Notes: generated by a model from the letters alone, not told the origin. Positions 1-11,559 are shown, counted from the first letter of the stretch. The stretch is 64,000 bases of DNA from Henricia sp. BOLD:AAB3569 (GCA_037783545.1 JBBELK010000052.1:930001-994000); one strand, 5' to 3'. Program-made: numbers and translations.

Positions 1-91
1 TCTTAATCCATGTTTCTAAACTTACTCCTGAACCCTAACCTTTTTTTTAACCCTCCACCCCCACCCTAACCCCTTTTCCCAAGTTTGGACA

Positions 92-184
92 ACATGACTG
101 TGGACTTGAGCGAACGAGTGCAAGTCCACAATCCGTCACTTTTTCCCGCAAATTGTGGACTTGAATGGGTTTCGAGTCCACAGT
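92..184. repeat. Pair of back-to-back palindromes
   Basis: Four arms of one motif alternate in orientation: ACTGTGGACTTGA at 97-109, its complement at 121-132, the motif again at 152-164 and its complement at 172-184. Each half forms a hairpin and the outer arms also pair. This looks like a small foldback element. The flank at 242-297 holds two copies of a GGTACCCCA...GAATTCTAAA unit. Confidence 0.6.
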
Positions 185-395
185 GCGACCGCAATGGTCT
201 AACACAGACACACTTGTGGGGTACAAAATACAATGGAACAATGGTACCCCATAAAGAAATTCTAAAGGAACAGTGGTACCCCACAGAGGAATTCTAAAGA
301 AAAGGGAAAATAGGACAACAATGCATGTACCCCATAAACCCCTGTACACACAGATGTATGCCCACACATGTACGTAAGCGGTGTATCAGGGTTAC

Positions 396-486
396 ACAAG
401 CACCATCCTAAAAGGCAGTACTTGCCCGAATGTAACACAGTAAATCCCTACCAGACAAGCACCATCCTAGAAGGCAGTACTTGCCC
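396..486. repeat. Local 59 bp tandem duplication
   Basis: A 32 bp string beginning ACAAGCACCATCCTA and ending ACTTGCCC occurs at 396-427 and again at 455-486 with a single difference. It is a local duplication in noncoding DNA just upstream of the candidate exon at 614. Confidence 0.7.
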
Positions 487-613
487 AGCAGGGAACCACA
501 TGATAGTCCCACACAATGGGTACTGAACTGACTTGCAAACAGGTTTGTTTTTATCATACACAGTATTATCAATCACACATTTTTCCAATCTTGTAAAAAT
601 CTTTAATTTACAG

Positions 614-776
614 CATCAGATTGAAAAGAACCCAGGCGTTTACGTCAACGTAGACCAGCCTCCCTGCATGAAGTTCATGGTGACAGAGGTTGACATCAAG
701 AAGCAAGAGGAGAGAGTCAAGGAAGTGAGGGATAGACTGCGCAAGGTGTTAGAGGGAGACCTCAAGCAGATACAAG
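614..776 (+). CDS. Internal exon of an unidentified coiled-coil protein gene
   Basis: A 54-codon open stretch is bounded by a good acceptor (TTTAATTTACAG, ending at 613) and a consensus donor (ACAAG/GTAGGC, at 776/777). The translation starts HQIEKNPGVYVNV and continues into a short hydrophobic stretch (CMKFMVTEVD). It ends in a charged helical segment (KKQEERVKEVRDRLRKVLEG) typical of a coiled coil. The exon begins on a codon boundary and ends with one extra base (phase 1). The upstream part of the gene would lie outside the window. The terminal exon proposed at 16932 has the matching phase. I do not recognise the family: the strand-then-helix pattern is prefoldin-like, but that is only an analogy. 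The evidence is splice signals plus protein-like composition, with no homology. Confidence 0.5.
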
Positions 777-2772
777 GTAGGCCAAGCCACAACTAGTCAC
801 GATTAAAAGCCTGTAAAGGGCCCATGCAGCACTCGGTTGCACCTGTATGCAACACAGAGAGAACATTTGGGTTCTTAGAGTTCTTACAATGTAGGTTCAT
901 ACAAAATAAAAATATTTTGAGCAGGTATATGATGTAAAAAAACATAAAATATATTCTGACCGTAAAGTCACAGAGGCTGAGAGGGGCATATTTTATTGGT
1001 CAGTAACATAACAATTGTGGCAAGGCTGACTGCTTCTTTATTCAGTAAGAGCATGAGTTGCTGCACCTCTGGGGATGTTTTCCGAGACGTGAGCTCCTTT
1101 TTTTTTTTTTAGAGCACTTGGACCTATCTACAGGATTTTCCCATAAACAGGAAATGTTGCATTTAATTGCTGCAGAAATCACTTGTTGAAGCAGAACAGT
1201 CTTGAAAGCGATTCGAAGGTGATTAGTCAATCACTGTTATCCACAAGTTCACTGTATTCAACAAACTTCTGTTCTGATCAAGAACTGATATTTTAAGAAA
1301 ATTGCATTTCCCTTTTTCTTTTTTTTTAGGGGGCAGGAGTACATGTGTACTATTGGCTATTAATTGGTATGGTTATTTATATTTTTTTTAATACTTCTCT
1401 CTTTAAAGGATTTTGTTTCACAGTCAGCTGCATGTACTGTATCAATTACCAGTAGTAGAGAGGTGACCTCTTCAGCTTTCTGCCCAGGCCGATTTTTCAC
1501 TTGTGACATTGTTATCAGCTTTCAAATGGTGACACAAAATGACAAGCCAATTAAGTGATTGCCAGAAACATTTGTTTCTTAGCCTGAGTTGAACCCAAAA
1601 GTATACACTGAATTAAGTGGAGTTACTACATGTAGCAAACGTACCTGACATCAGACTTTCGATAAACATGTTTGCATGGCTTTTGCAGTTACGCACATTT
1701 ACCAGTATCCTGCAATGTACCTTTGTTCTGAGTTTGTCATTTAATCCAAATTTGTTGACGGACTTGAAAATACTAGTTGTTGGAAAACGGCAGTAAGCAT
1801 GGGGATTGATCAGTGCCTGGGCATGCGTCACGCACCTTGATATTTTTGCTAGCTTAATAGTGCTCCGACATTTGTCGTCGTATGAGGGCCCTATATATGT
1901 ACCATTCACACAGCACACTTCTACACAGCGGAGCACAGATGACTCACGTTGTACCTGTACATGTGTGTACGACAGCTCATGCATTACGCATGATTAGATC
2001 CTAGTCATTGTCTATGATCCCTGGGCCTGAATACATGTATGTACACCCTGAATCACTGACTGAAAACACCACCTTACATACAGCAGAAGCTCCTGCACTG
2101 CTCGCTGCAGTGTGTACGTACATGTACACACGCAGTAGACTACTGACAATTTTCTGTGACTCATCCACTTGAATGTATTTGTCTCCTCTGATTCATACCA
2201 AATCATCGCTAAATATATATGTAAGCAGGTGGTCCTCACAGTGAATATTCACAGTAGATTTTGCGTTGTGACATCTGTCTAAATTGAACGTAATGTCCAG
2301 ATAAAAAGATTATTATCAGGAAAATTAGCTTTAATTTTTAAAGGATTTTTGTCTGGGGACACAAATAACTAGCTTAATAGATTTTCTTAGATTGTGCCAA
2401 AATGAATTCCAGTTTCTGGGAAGCGCACACATTGTCTCACACCTTGGGCATCAGCAAGAATAAAGAATGAATTTAAAGCTTTCCATTGGTACCAAGATTG
2501 TTCCTGTATATGTACATGTACCTTACTGACGGGAGAAAGATGACATTGTTATGGCCAGGGTGGTAATAAAAAAAAACTGATATTAACATAATTATTAATT
2601 AGTTCAAATTAGCACAGTGTGACATCTAAAACCTAGAATTTTGCTGAATAAACCTTTACCTCAGTAAACTTTTCCCAAGTTGAAATTCCAAGCACGAATA
2701 GACTGTAAAACTGAGCGACAACAAAAATCTAAATCAAATTTAATTAGGGAATAAAAGTGGGTTTGGTCAGTC
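777..2772. other. No gene seen; AT-rich noncoding DNA
   Basis: Short ORFs on both strands lack convincing splice signals or protein-like composition. TACATGTA-type short palindromes are common here, as in the rest of the window. If the exon at 614-776 is real, this is the start of its downstream intron. Confidence 0.5.
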
Positions 2773-2914
2773 TAAAGCGGGCCTCCCACTGTGCGATTTT
2801 TGCTACGAATTGGTACGATTACCAGAGGCCATAGACTCTACACACAATCGTACCCAATCGTAGCTAATCGTTGGAAATTCATGGCAAAAATCGCACAGTG
2901 GGAGGCCTGCTTTA
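2773..2914. mobile_element. 142 bp foldback MITE
   Basis: The left arm TAAAGCGGGCCTCCCACTGT at 2773 is matched, inverted, by the right arm ending GGAGGCCTGCTTTA at 2914. The arms pair for about 30 bp with one or two mismatches, including GTGCGATTTTT/AAAAATCGCAC. The centre holds a second, weaker inverted pair around AATCGTACC. It is noncoding and has the structure of a nonautonomous DNA transposon, with a TA dinucleotide at each edge. Confidence 0.85.
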
Positions 2915-2947
2915 AAGGAGCTGTGTCACGGTTTGCGCATGCGCAGC

Positions 2948-2983
2948 AAAACTTGAAAAAGTTGGGCTAACTTTTTCAAGTTT
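2948..2983. repeat. Perfect 15 bp stem hairpin
   Basis: AAACTTGAAAAAGTT at 2948-2962 is followed after 6 bases by its exact complement at 2969-2983. The function is unknown. Confidence 0.75.
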
Positions 2984-5323
2984 CGTCGCTCGGGTTTTGC
3001 ATATCCTATTCAATCTTGGCCATCCCTTACATGTACAATTCTTTAGTATTTCTGGCAGTGGTGTACTTGTCAACTGTCATGTTGTGTCAAACATCAATAT
3101 CACCGGGTGTGCAGCTATCGTTTGAAAGAGAGTATTTTCATCCCATAAAAAAACATGACAAAATATGACAGAAACGACATCAAACGATATGAATGACATG
3201 GTTGGATACAGCAATTTGTTCAACCTTGATTTCCACCAAAACTGGTACCGGTATGTTATTTGGTCCTGACAGCAATTTTACAGCACATCTTCTGTCGATG
3301 GAAAGACACCGTGGCTGCCGCCACCATACCGATTTTTTTCGAAATCAAACGAAGGCGCGCACACGATGTACTATGTAGTTGAATTATGCGTGTTGTAAAC
3401 ACTCATGAACACTGTATACTGCCCATGCATCAAGTGCTGAGTACACGATGTACATTTACGCACACGAACCAATGGCTGTTGTGTCAAACAAAATTGCACT
3501 ACATTCTTCTGAGCGCGCACGTATGTCGAAAATTTAAAGGATTTGGCGCATGCACAAGCCGTGACATACGTTTAAAACCAGATAGGGGCCCGAGCGATAA
3601 TGGCACGAGCTGCAGGCAAGGGCCATTATCAGCTTCTGGGACCCTAGCCTGTTTTAAATGGATTGTTTAAGACTGGCCAAACCCACTTTTATTCCCATTC
3701 ATTTTACCCTTTTGTTTAAATCAGTAAAACTTACCAAAATTCTTGGATTAATCTTGTCGTTTTGCCATGTTTTGCATTGTTATATGCATGACATGCGGTC
3801 GTTCAAACTGCTGTTCGTTCGTGCGAGAGTTACGTGTATTGCAAGCGTGTTGTACGTGCACGCACATAACCGGGTACTTGTGCTTTCGGGCATGTGCAGT
3901 TTCTGTGTGCGTGTGCGTGTTCCATCAGCGCTGAATTGGGCACGGGCGCATGCCAGGCTAAAACATTTTTAAGACTGGCCAGTCTTTATCATCCATTTAA
4001 GACTGGCCACATGACATGGTCTCAGCCAATAGGGATGCATAAACTGTCTGAGGTATTTATGAATGGAAAATTAAAACCCAATGCAGACATTATACATTGT
4101 AACTCCAAAAGAAAAAGGTTAAAATTCTGATTATTTTAAGGACACTTTATACTGTATTGCTGAATTCACAAATAAAATGGCTCTTCTCAGTTAACATCAT
4201 TATCACAAGTGAAATCTAATTTTTTTTTTTTTGATGGCACTTGTTATCACGCACTAAAAGGCATCCATCAAAACATGGGGTTCATGGCAATCAGTATACA
4301 TGTAGCAATAAAAACCAGTGCAGGAACCATGCCAAAGAGATTGTTTACAGAAACGCATACACATACTGTAGCATACTGCATAAAAGGAAGTTCAAGCGAA
4401 GGGAAGGATATTGGTGTGTGGTTAAAGGGCCTCCTGAAACAAGAATTTGTTAGACTTATTTTAAATAACTATTTTTGTCTACATCCTTTGCACTTGTTCT
4501 GTTGACTATTATACAACATGTACTAGGTGAGTACATGTACATGTACACAAGAGTGAAATTCTGTGTTCAAGACATAAAATGATGTCACAAGCAGATTGAA
4601 CAGGAAACATGTAGGCCATTTAGCTTGACATCTTTGCAGGTTTGTGGTAACAAAAACAAACCACAAATCGGTATCCATCCTCATTTCTAGTCTAAACATT
4701 GGCCAGAATTTCTTAAGGCTACACCAACAGGGGCACTTTTACAAACCTATTTAGACTGAAATACCTACAAAAACACAGATTTCATAACAATTAGTCCCAT
4801 TTATGGATTTTGTGTTTTTCCAGGCTTTATGCAACCTGGAGCCAGGAAGTTCAGATCATAGGGTTAGAGTCTTGGTGGATGTACACACAGATATACATGA
4901 GGCACAAAAACAAGATATTAACACGGCGGGAAATTGTAATTTTACACATCCTTGTTTTTGTCGGTAGACGTCATGCCAGCTTCACACAAAGACTGTCATA
5001 TTGTAATTAGTTTTTGAGGTGTCTGTTTTTGTTAGTGTGTAATTATTTTTGGTGCAGTACCAATATGAAGGATTCTCGGGGGAAGAATCAGCAGAGTACA
5101 GGCGTATCATGTGAGCCTAAGGCAACCCGTTTAAAGAAGAGAAGAAATTACATGTAAACATTTTAGGGCCCTATGTGCTTTTTCGAAGGGGGAGGGGGGG
5201 AAGCGGGGCGGTTTGTTGCCAACCAATAAAAATCATAAACATGTTTTTGAAATGTCACACTTTGGACATTTAAAATTACTGAAAGCAATTCCAATGTCTT
5301 TTTAGATACAAAAAAGAAAAAAA
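2984..5323. other. No gene seen
   Basis: Several ORFs of 60-104 codons occur without coding support. Two weak exon-like stretches (4803-4975 and 5058-5110) have acceptors, but neither joins in phase to the exon at 614-776. A G-run (about 5189-5210) and A-rich tracts are present. Confidence 0.4.
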
Positions 5324-5489
5324 CAGGCCTCGAAATTCATTTTCGAAAGGGCATGGCAATTTTCTTTTAGTAAATGGCACGTGAATGAGGAAATAGAAAA
5401 TTTGTGTTACAACTTTTTAAGGGCACACGGCAAAAGCAGAGGGCACCGATGGCAATTTGCCGTGGTGCCCTAGGTTATTTCAAGGCCTG
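5324..5489. mobile_element. 166 bp foldback element
   Basis: CAGGCCTCGAAAT at 5324-5336 is answered by ATTTCAAGGCCTG at 5477-5489, a 13 bp terminal inverted repeat with one mismatch. The interior is noncoding and contains repeated GGGCA/GGCAC and GGCAATTT words. Confidence 0.65.
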
Positions 5490-6091
5490 AAAAAAGCAGG
5501 AAGAGTTGACAATCCACACTAAAAAAAAAAAGACTTCTCAACCCTTTTTAAATTTTAATTTTCTGCAATTTTCAACTCTAACTTCCAAATCCAAGCCAGT
5601 TTAGCACTAACCTAGTTTTGGTTTTTGTTTTGCAACATCTATTTTTGTCAAGGTCCTCATTTGATTGGTTCGATTATAAATATTACCCTGACCTCTGACA
5701 CCCATTTGAGGTCAGTCATTTCTCCCTGGTTACTCAAGATAAATATTTATATTATACAGTATTTACATGTAGAACTATAAACTGCCAGCAAAGGGAATTC
5801 CCAGGATTAATCACACATACAAGTTGTCAGAGATTGCCATCATAATTTAAGGAGTGCCTATATGCAGCATAGATTGCAGTGTTATGAATTCATGTATTTT
5901 TGCTGGTCTCTGACATATGAAAATGAACTGCATCTGTTGTGACCTTTTGTTTCACTTTCGATGAAAATTTCTTTGAAAAGGAATGTTTTTCCTGTCCAGG
6001 AAATGTTCAGTCTATGGTAAATCAATATTTCTTACAACATCTTGTACATGTATGTATACATGTATGTACCTAAATGTACATGTATTTAGGC

Positions 6092-6426
6092 TAGGGATGG
6101 GACATATAACCGGTTAACCAATCAACTGGGGGGACAAAATTAATGGTTTTGCCGAACGTTTAAACAAAACCCATTTTTAAATAATTTATGATAGTTTTCA
6201 GAGGGTTATTTGTAATGGCTTTATGAAATTGAAATAAATTTATATGGGGTCGTAGTAAAATTGACCAGATAAAGGTTCAACGATTATTTGGGGAGACTAT
6301 GGGTATTGTGTTCACCGCACATGCACTATAAACGTCAGCAACAATCTGTGGTGTCGGCCGACCGGTTAACCGACACTTGAAAGAATTGCAAACCAGTTTC
6401 TGAATTAACTGTAAATTCCCATCCCT
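6092..6426. mobile_element. hAT-type nonautonomous element with target duplication
   Basis: The ends are TAGGGATGGGA (6092) and TCCCATCCCT (to 6426). They are flanked by TATTTAGGC (6083-6091) and TATTTAAGC (6427-6435), a 9 bp direct repeat with one mismatch. AGGGATGGG termini with 8-9 bp target duplications are typical of hAT-type elements. Internally the motif CCGGTTAACC occurs near each end, at about 6109 and 6361. No transposase remains. Confidence 0.75.
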
Positions 6427-6613
6427 TATTTAAGCTATGCATTATTTAATAAAAACATGATTACATGTGTTTTTCCAGATAGCTTGTTAAAACTTGAATG
6501 CCTGGTATGCTTTGTGCAATATTGCTGATTGACTCGTGGAATCTCAGTAATCATTACCACTAAAACTTGAAATGCATTGAACCTGGTCTTGGATTGCTTA
6601 CAAAATTGCTCTT

Positions 6614-7420
6614 GAAGGGACACACCGGCTTTGTTGGGCTATTTTGGGCTCGAAATGGACCCATACAAGATTATAAAAGTCTTTCAGAAATAAACTAAAT
6701 AGATCCTGAAAAGAAACCATCAAATTTTGCCGTTTTTGAGCATTTGTCAAAGAAACGTGATTTTCTGGTACCAGATTTCGGTTCCAGAAAATCATGTGGC
6801 GTGGTCTTGGAGTTAGTTTTATTTCCAGCCGTAGAAACAGCGTGAAGTGCAAGTTGCTTTTGTCCTTCGCGGTTGGTTTCTCTTCTTGATGGAAAATAAT
6901 GTCCTACGAACACTATTTACATGTACATACTGTATTTTCCAATTTGTAGACAAATCTGCCAGCAGGTTTCATTAGAAGGGTTTCTGGGTGTTGATATGGA
7001 CGAGAGATCTCTCAGATTTTCGCGGATTTGCAGCGATACAAATAATATCCTTAGAAAAAAAGCACCATGCATTGCGGACGTGCAAGAAACCACTGCGTTC
7101 GAGTACCTTCCGCGAGTCAGCGCTGACGTTGGAGGATCATGCAGGGTGTGATGAGTCAGGGAAAACGAGGTTTAAACGCGTGTCGGGCCTGTCGGCCCGT
7201 ATCGAACGCCACCTTTATTTACAAACACATGGTATTATACAGCGATGGCCGGCTGGTAAGGCGTATTGCCAAATATTGGGCTTTTTTTGTTAATTTTAAA
7301 AAATTTTTACTTACTTACGTGACATTTTGATTATTTTTTGTCACAATGACCATCGAAAAATTATTGTCAGTGATGCTAAATCGCTAAATCATGTAAACGG
7401 TAGGCCGGTGTGTACCTTTA
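6614..7420. mobile_element. About 0.8 kb TIR element without transposase
   Basis: GAAGGGACACACCGGCT near 6614 is inverted at the other end as GGCCGGTGTGTACCTTT, finishing at about 7420; 14-15 of 17 bases match. The interior has a hairpin (GATTTTCTGGTACC and its complement, about 6761-6795) and a GC-rich block around 7080-7250 that opens short ORFs with no recognisable domain. It is read as a nonautonomous DNA transposon. Confidence 0.65.
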
Positions 7421-7627
7421 ATTTCAAGATATTACCCATTACTCAATCTGAGATTATAGCTGTGGACCTGGTGTTTTTTACCAGCACATTATAAATTGTG
7501 AGCTATACATGTATGTACTTTAACCATGTCTGCTAATCAGATGTTTTGTCACTGGGTCATAATCCCTAACTTAATCGTTTTGTGATGACTTGAGACTTGG
7601 CATGCATTTTAAGACAATTTACATGTA

Positions 7628-8209
7628 CACTACCTATCAAAACTTTGGAAACACCTTAACAGTTTTAGGTTTTTGAGAAGGAAGTATTATTTTGTTTATT
7701 CATAATAAACCAAGCTATTATAAAGCAAACGGAGGTGTAAGGGGTATCTGGAGAGAAAGCAGTCATCTGGAGTGCTGTCCATCATGGAATGGCCTGCCCA
7801 GTCACCTGATCTCAATCCCATTGAGCTGTTCTGGGAGGAGTTGGATCTTAAGATCAGAAAGAAATGCCTAACCAGCCAAGAACACCTCTGGAGAGTCTTA
7901 AAAGAGGCGTATTTCCACTGAATGTTTGGAGAAACTGGCAATCAGGATGCAGAGATTGTGTGTAGAGCTGCTAAGGGGGGATTCTTTGATGAACATCAAG
8001 TTTAGCCGTTTCTTTTTGCATGCTCTCCAATTTGTTGATAAAGCCCGAGGCCGAAGATGGCACTAAAATTAACATATTGCTTTTTGTTAGAATACACCTA
8101 CATTTGCTTTCACAAAATTAACATTCACAAAATTAACATTCACAAAATTATGCGTTTTCTTCTAAAAAACCTGAAACTTTCAGTGTTTCCAAAGTTTTGA
8201 TGGGTAGTG
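7628..8209 (+). mobile_element. Decayed Tc1/mariner transposon
   Basis: The element starts CACTACCTATCAAAACTTTG at 7628 and ends in the near-exact complement at 8209. TA dinucleotides sit at both edges (7626-7627 and 8210-8211), as expected for Tc1/mariner. The terminal inverted repeats are about 28 bp. At 582 bp it is far shorter than a full Tc1 element (about 1.2-1.6 kb), and only the 3' third of the transposase is left. Confidence 0.9.
7748..8004 (+). pseudogene. Tc1-like transposase, C-terminal remnant
   Basis: One frame reads through the last catalytic block of Tc1-type DDE transposases: MEWPAQSPDLNPIELFWEEL begins at 7784, where the motif SPDLNPIExxW is diagnostic. It then continues KIRKKCLTSQEHLW and reaches a stop at 7919. 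A second frame picks up a tail-like segment RAAKGGFFDEHQV ending at the stop at 8002. The N-terminal DNA-binding domain and the first two catalytic aspartates are absent, so the copy cannot encode an active enzyme. The frame change after 7921 indicates old decay. Confidence 0.88.
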
Positions 8210-8211
8210 TA

Positions 8212-8744
8212 CATGTATATTTAGCAGTTATGTCTTATCACATTACAATGGCTACTTGAATGTTATGAAAAGGTACGAAATTTCAGTAGGTGATAAATGT
8301 TGTTCAACTCCAAAAATCTTTTTCAAACTCAAACTAAGGCATTGTCAGGATTATTTGGTTTGTCTTAAAAGTACAATCTGTGGAAAGGGACCAAGCTGTC
8401 TGCTTACATGTAATGTAGAGCCTATCATTGGCTCGTGTTTAAAGTCATAGCCACGTAATTTGGACACGGCCTAAAAAGTCATTCCCACCAAAAGTGAGAA
8501 CAGTAAATTTCACACACTCACTCATTAGTGAGCCATTTTTATGGGCTTTAATAATAATATATATTTATAATTTAGTGCCTTACGTAAAGTACCTCGAAGC
8601 GCTTCACAGACATCAATAACACCAAATAGAAGTTACAAAATTAGTAAGCAAGTAAAAATACAGAAAGGATAATCTACCATTCTATGAATCGATATCGCAA
8701 TCACAATTTCTCCAGCTACGCCAGCCCACCTGGGCCTTTCACAA
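8212..8744. other. No gene seen; possible SINE tail
   Basis: The segment around 8545-8625 (ATTTATAATTTAGTGCC, then GCGCTTCACAGA) resembles the 3' tails of other repeats in the window. No boxes or boundaries are clear. Confidence 0.3.
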
Positions 8745-9606
8745 TAGATTAAATATCTCTCAACCCATCTTCCTGTGGTCCATCTCCCAAGCTCCATCTC
8801 CTCCTAGGCTCCGGTACTAGGCCACCAGCTCCCGGCCTCCAGCTTCTGCCCTTTGGCTCCCGGCCTCAGGCTCCCGGCCTATAGCCCTAAGCCCCCAGCT
8901 TCTGGCCTGCCGGGCCTGGTCTCTGTCTTCCAGAAACTGTCTTTCAGGCTTCCATCTTCTGTGGTCAATCTTCCAAACTCCATCTCCTACAGGCTCCGGC
9001 CCAGGCCTCCAGCTCTTGACTTTGCCTCTGGACCTGACCTCCATCTCCCAGCAACTGTCCATGTCCTAGGCTCCAGCTCTCTGCATCCAGCCTTGGCCTT
9101 CGTCTTCTGTGGTCCATCTCGTAGCATCCATCTCCCAGGCTTCATCTCCTAGGCCCAGACCTCCAGCTCTCTGCCCTCCAGCACTGGGCCTCTGGCCCCG
9201 GGCCTCCAGCTCTCTGCATCTAGCCTTGGCCTCTGTTTGCCAGCAACTGTCTCCCAGCCACTGTCTCCTGGCTTCCGTCTCCTGTGGTCCGTCTCCTGGC
9301 CTCTCTGTCTCTCTCGGGCTCCATCTTCTAGACTCCGGCCCCAGGTTTCCAGCTCTCGGCCTCCAGCTTCTGGCCTCCATCTCCCGGCCTCCATCCTTCT
9401 GTCTCTGGACCTGGCCTCCGTCTTCCAGCAACTTTCTCCCGGCCTCCATCTTCTGTGATCCATCTCCCAGGCTCCATGTCGTAGGCTCTGATCCTAGGCC
9501 CCCATCTCGGCATCCAGCTCTCTGACACCAGCTCCTGGCCTCCGGCCTCCGTCCCTCGGCCTCCATCTCTCGGCCTCCGTCCCTTGGCCTCCGTCCCTTG
9601 GCCTGT
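8745..9606. repeat. 860 bp pyrimidine-rich degenerate minisatellite
   Basis: The plus strand is almost entirely CTCCATCTCC, CTCCAGCTC, GGCCTCC and CTCCCGGCC words in changing order, with a loose period of about 6 and higher-order units of 20-40 bp. The base composition is strongly strand-asymmetric (C/T on plus, G/A on minus). Long ORFs open on both strands only because the repeats lack stop codons. It ends 68 bp before the 3.8 kb element at 9674. Confidence 0.85.
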
Positions 9607-9779
9607 GGTTCTTGTAACCTGCCAACAAAGGTTACTGGGAAAAAAATGCAACTAAATCAAATGTTCGATATGTCCCTACCAGAAAAATCAGTCATCATTT
9701 GGTCATCAGAACTAGCATCACTTCAGAAAAGGCATCAAAGGCATCAAAAGGGCAGCAATTGGAACCACCAAAATAAAGA

Positions 9780-10376
9780 ACTATAAGGAGTTTAGTCATC
9801 AACAGTCATCAAAAATGCTGGAATTGAGGTCACAATGATTACTGTTTGAAACAAAAGGGCATCAAAGAGTCATCAGATATGATTTAAGGCATCAGAAGTC
9901 ATCCCCACTGATGACTCTTTGATGACTGCTTGATGCCAACTCATGTGAGTATACTACTAGTGATGCCTTTTTGATGCCTAATGATGTCAACTGATGACCA
10001 TTCGATGACTCTGATGCCTGAACTCTACTGAATGTCTACTGATGACTGATCAAAAGAATCATCAAAGAGTCATCAGTGTTGTTCAGGCATCAAACGGTCA
10101 TCAAATGGTCATCAGGGTTGTTCAGGCATCAAATGGTCATCAAAGAGTCATCAGGGTTGTTCAGGCATCAAATGGTCATCAAAGAGTCATCAGTGTTGTT
10201 CAGGCATCAAATGGTCATCAAAGAGTCATCAGTGTTGTTCAGGCATCAAATGGTCATCAAAGAGTCATCAAAGAGTCATCAGTGTTGTTCAGGCATCAAA
10301 TGGTAATGAAATGGTCATCAAAGAGGCATCAAAGAGGCATCAAAGAGGCATCAAAGAGGCATCAAAGGTCATCGGC
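9780..10376. repeat. Left subterminal array (GTCATCAAA family)
   Basis: A higher-order unit of about 39 bp, roughly GGCATCAAATGGTCATCAAA followed by GAGTCATCAG(T/G)GTTGTTCA, is repeated five to six times between 10072 and 10305. It then decays into GAGGCATCAAA copies at 10320-10376. Between 9900 and 10045 the same words run in inverted orientation (GATGACTCTTTGATG). All ORFs here are repeat translations. Confidence 0.85.
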
Positions 10377-10577
10377 AAGAAAAAACAGTAGGACCTTATT
10401 AATAAGAGGTCCTTTGGGACTACATGTATGTAAATTAACTTGTTATATCAGGAACCATGTATTAAGAGGAATAAAAACAATGAATGAATTGGGACCAAAA
10501 TATTCCCTTGTAAATAACAGAATGTTAATATATATTAATGATGCTGTTATTGAGATTCAACTGTGAATCCTTTATAA

Positions 10578-11559
10578 GGCCAAAAAAAAAAATAGTTCTG
10601 CTTCCGATTACATGGCATTTCAAAATAGGGTAGGTAGGTAGGGAATTTTTTTTTTTTTGCCAATTTTTTTTGTGCACAATCATATGGAGGCATCTGCGTG
10701 TAGTCGAAGTCGGGTAACAAGAGTTTAAAGAAAAAAATTGAGTTTAAGGAAAAGTACAAGTCAATCCCTGCCATCCAGTCCAAAACAAACTTTTAATCAA
10801 TTTATTTGGTCCCTGAAAAGCAGTCGCGCCACCGCTAGGCAGTGCGTGATCGAAATCGATCCGAATAAATGTAGAATCCATACACTGGAAGGATTATAGA
10901 CACTGTACATGTACTCCAATGCAGTACTTTTAGTTGATGGATTCTACGCGCCGTACATAGTACGGCGAAATTTCGCGGGAATAGTACGGCGAAATTTTGC
11001 AATAGTGCGGCAAAAATACGCAATAGTGCGGCGAAAATACGCTATAGTCATGATAGTACAGCGAAGTTTTACTGTAAAAAAAAACCCAAGGTGCGCGCTA
11101 AAAAAATGGCGAGAATCAGCCACCGTACTCACCAGTCCAGGGCACTACATTCAGCTCTAGCTCTGCATGCACAGTTTCTGTATTCAGGCGCGCGTATGTA
11201 CTTCGTTGGCTGGTGCGCTGACATGACGTACGATGTACATGATATGATGACCGCCTCAACCGCCGTATGTGGCGAAAAGATCGTCCAGGCGCGGCGCGCA
11301 GCTTACATAACCCTTGATGAGACAGGGAACTACCCGGGGATCGTCGCGGTTGTAAAATTTATTGAAAGCGTGCGCCTTTGAAGCACGTCGTTAAAAATTT
11401 ATTCATTTATTCATTTTTTAAATTTTTGTTTTTTTTTTATTTTTTTATTTTATTTTTTTTTTATGTTTTTTTTTTTTTCCTCGATAAAATTTTTAGGGTC
11501 GCAGCCTAAAAATAGGGTCGGTCGGGAAACCGGAAGCAGAACTATTATTTTTTTTGGCC
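10578..11559. mobile_element. Nested Harbinger-like element (TAA target duplication)
   Basis: The 29 bp terminal repeats begin GGCCAAAAAAAA and end AGTTCTGCTTCCG. The right copy (11531-11559) differs at one base. The flanks are TAA on both sides (10575-10577 and 11560-11562), matching the 3 bp TWA duplications of PIF/Harbinger elements. The TIRs continue loosely into GGGTAGGTAGGTAGGG and GGGTCGGTCGGG blocks. No transposase is seen. It sits inside the 3.8 kb element, so it is younger. Confidence 0.82.
10957..11066. repeat. 20-24 bp minisatellite inside the nested element
   Basis: Five imperfect copies of ATAGTRCGGCGAAATTTYGC run from 10957 to 11066. In one frame they translate to a repeating IVRRNFA-like peptide. 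This is a repeat artefact rather than a gene. Confidence 0.8.

Noticed and set aside
4803..4975. Open frame after a good acceptor (ALCNLEPGSSDHRVRV...)
   Set aside because: No good donor before the stop, and phase incompatible with the exon at 614-776.
5058..5110. Short exon-like segment (YQYEGFSGEESAEYRRIM) with acceptor and GTGAGC donor
   Set aside because: It cannot follow the phase-1 donor at 776 without an immediate stop. A stretch of 53 nt open by chance is common.
8817..9651. Several long ORFs on both strands (proline/serine/leucine-rich or glutamate/glycine/arginine-rich)
   Set aside because: They lie wholly in the CT-rich minisatellite. Opposite strands are open equally and the translations are repeats.
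10072..10305. CRISPR-like regular repeat
   Set aside because: Units are contiguous with no unique spacers, in a eukaryotic transposon end; no cas genes.
10042..10566. 174-codon ORF with repeating HQxVIxVVQASNG units
   Set aside because: It is the translation of the subterminal TCATCAAA array of the 3.8 kb element.
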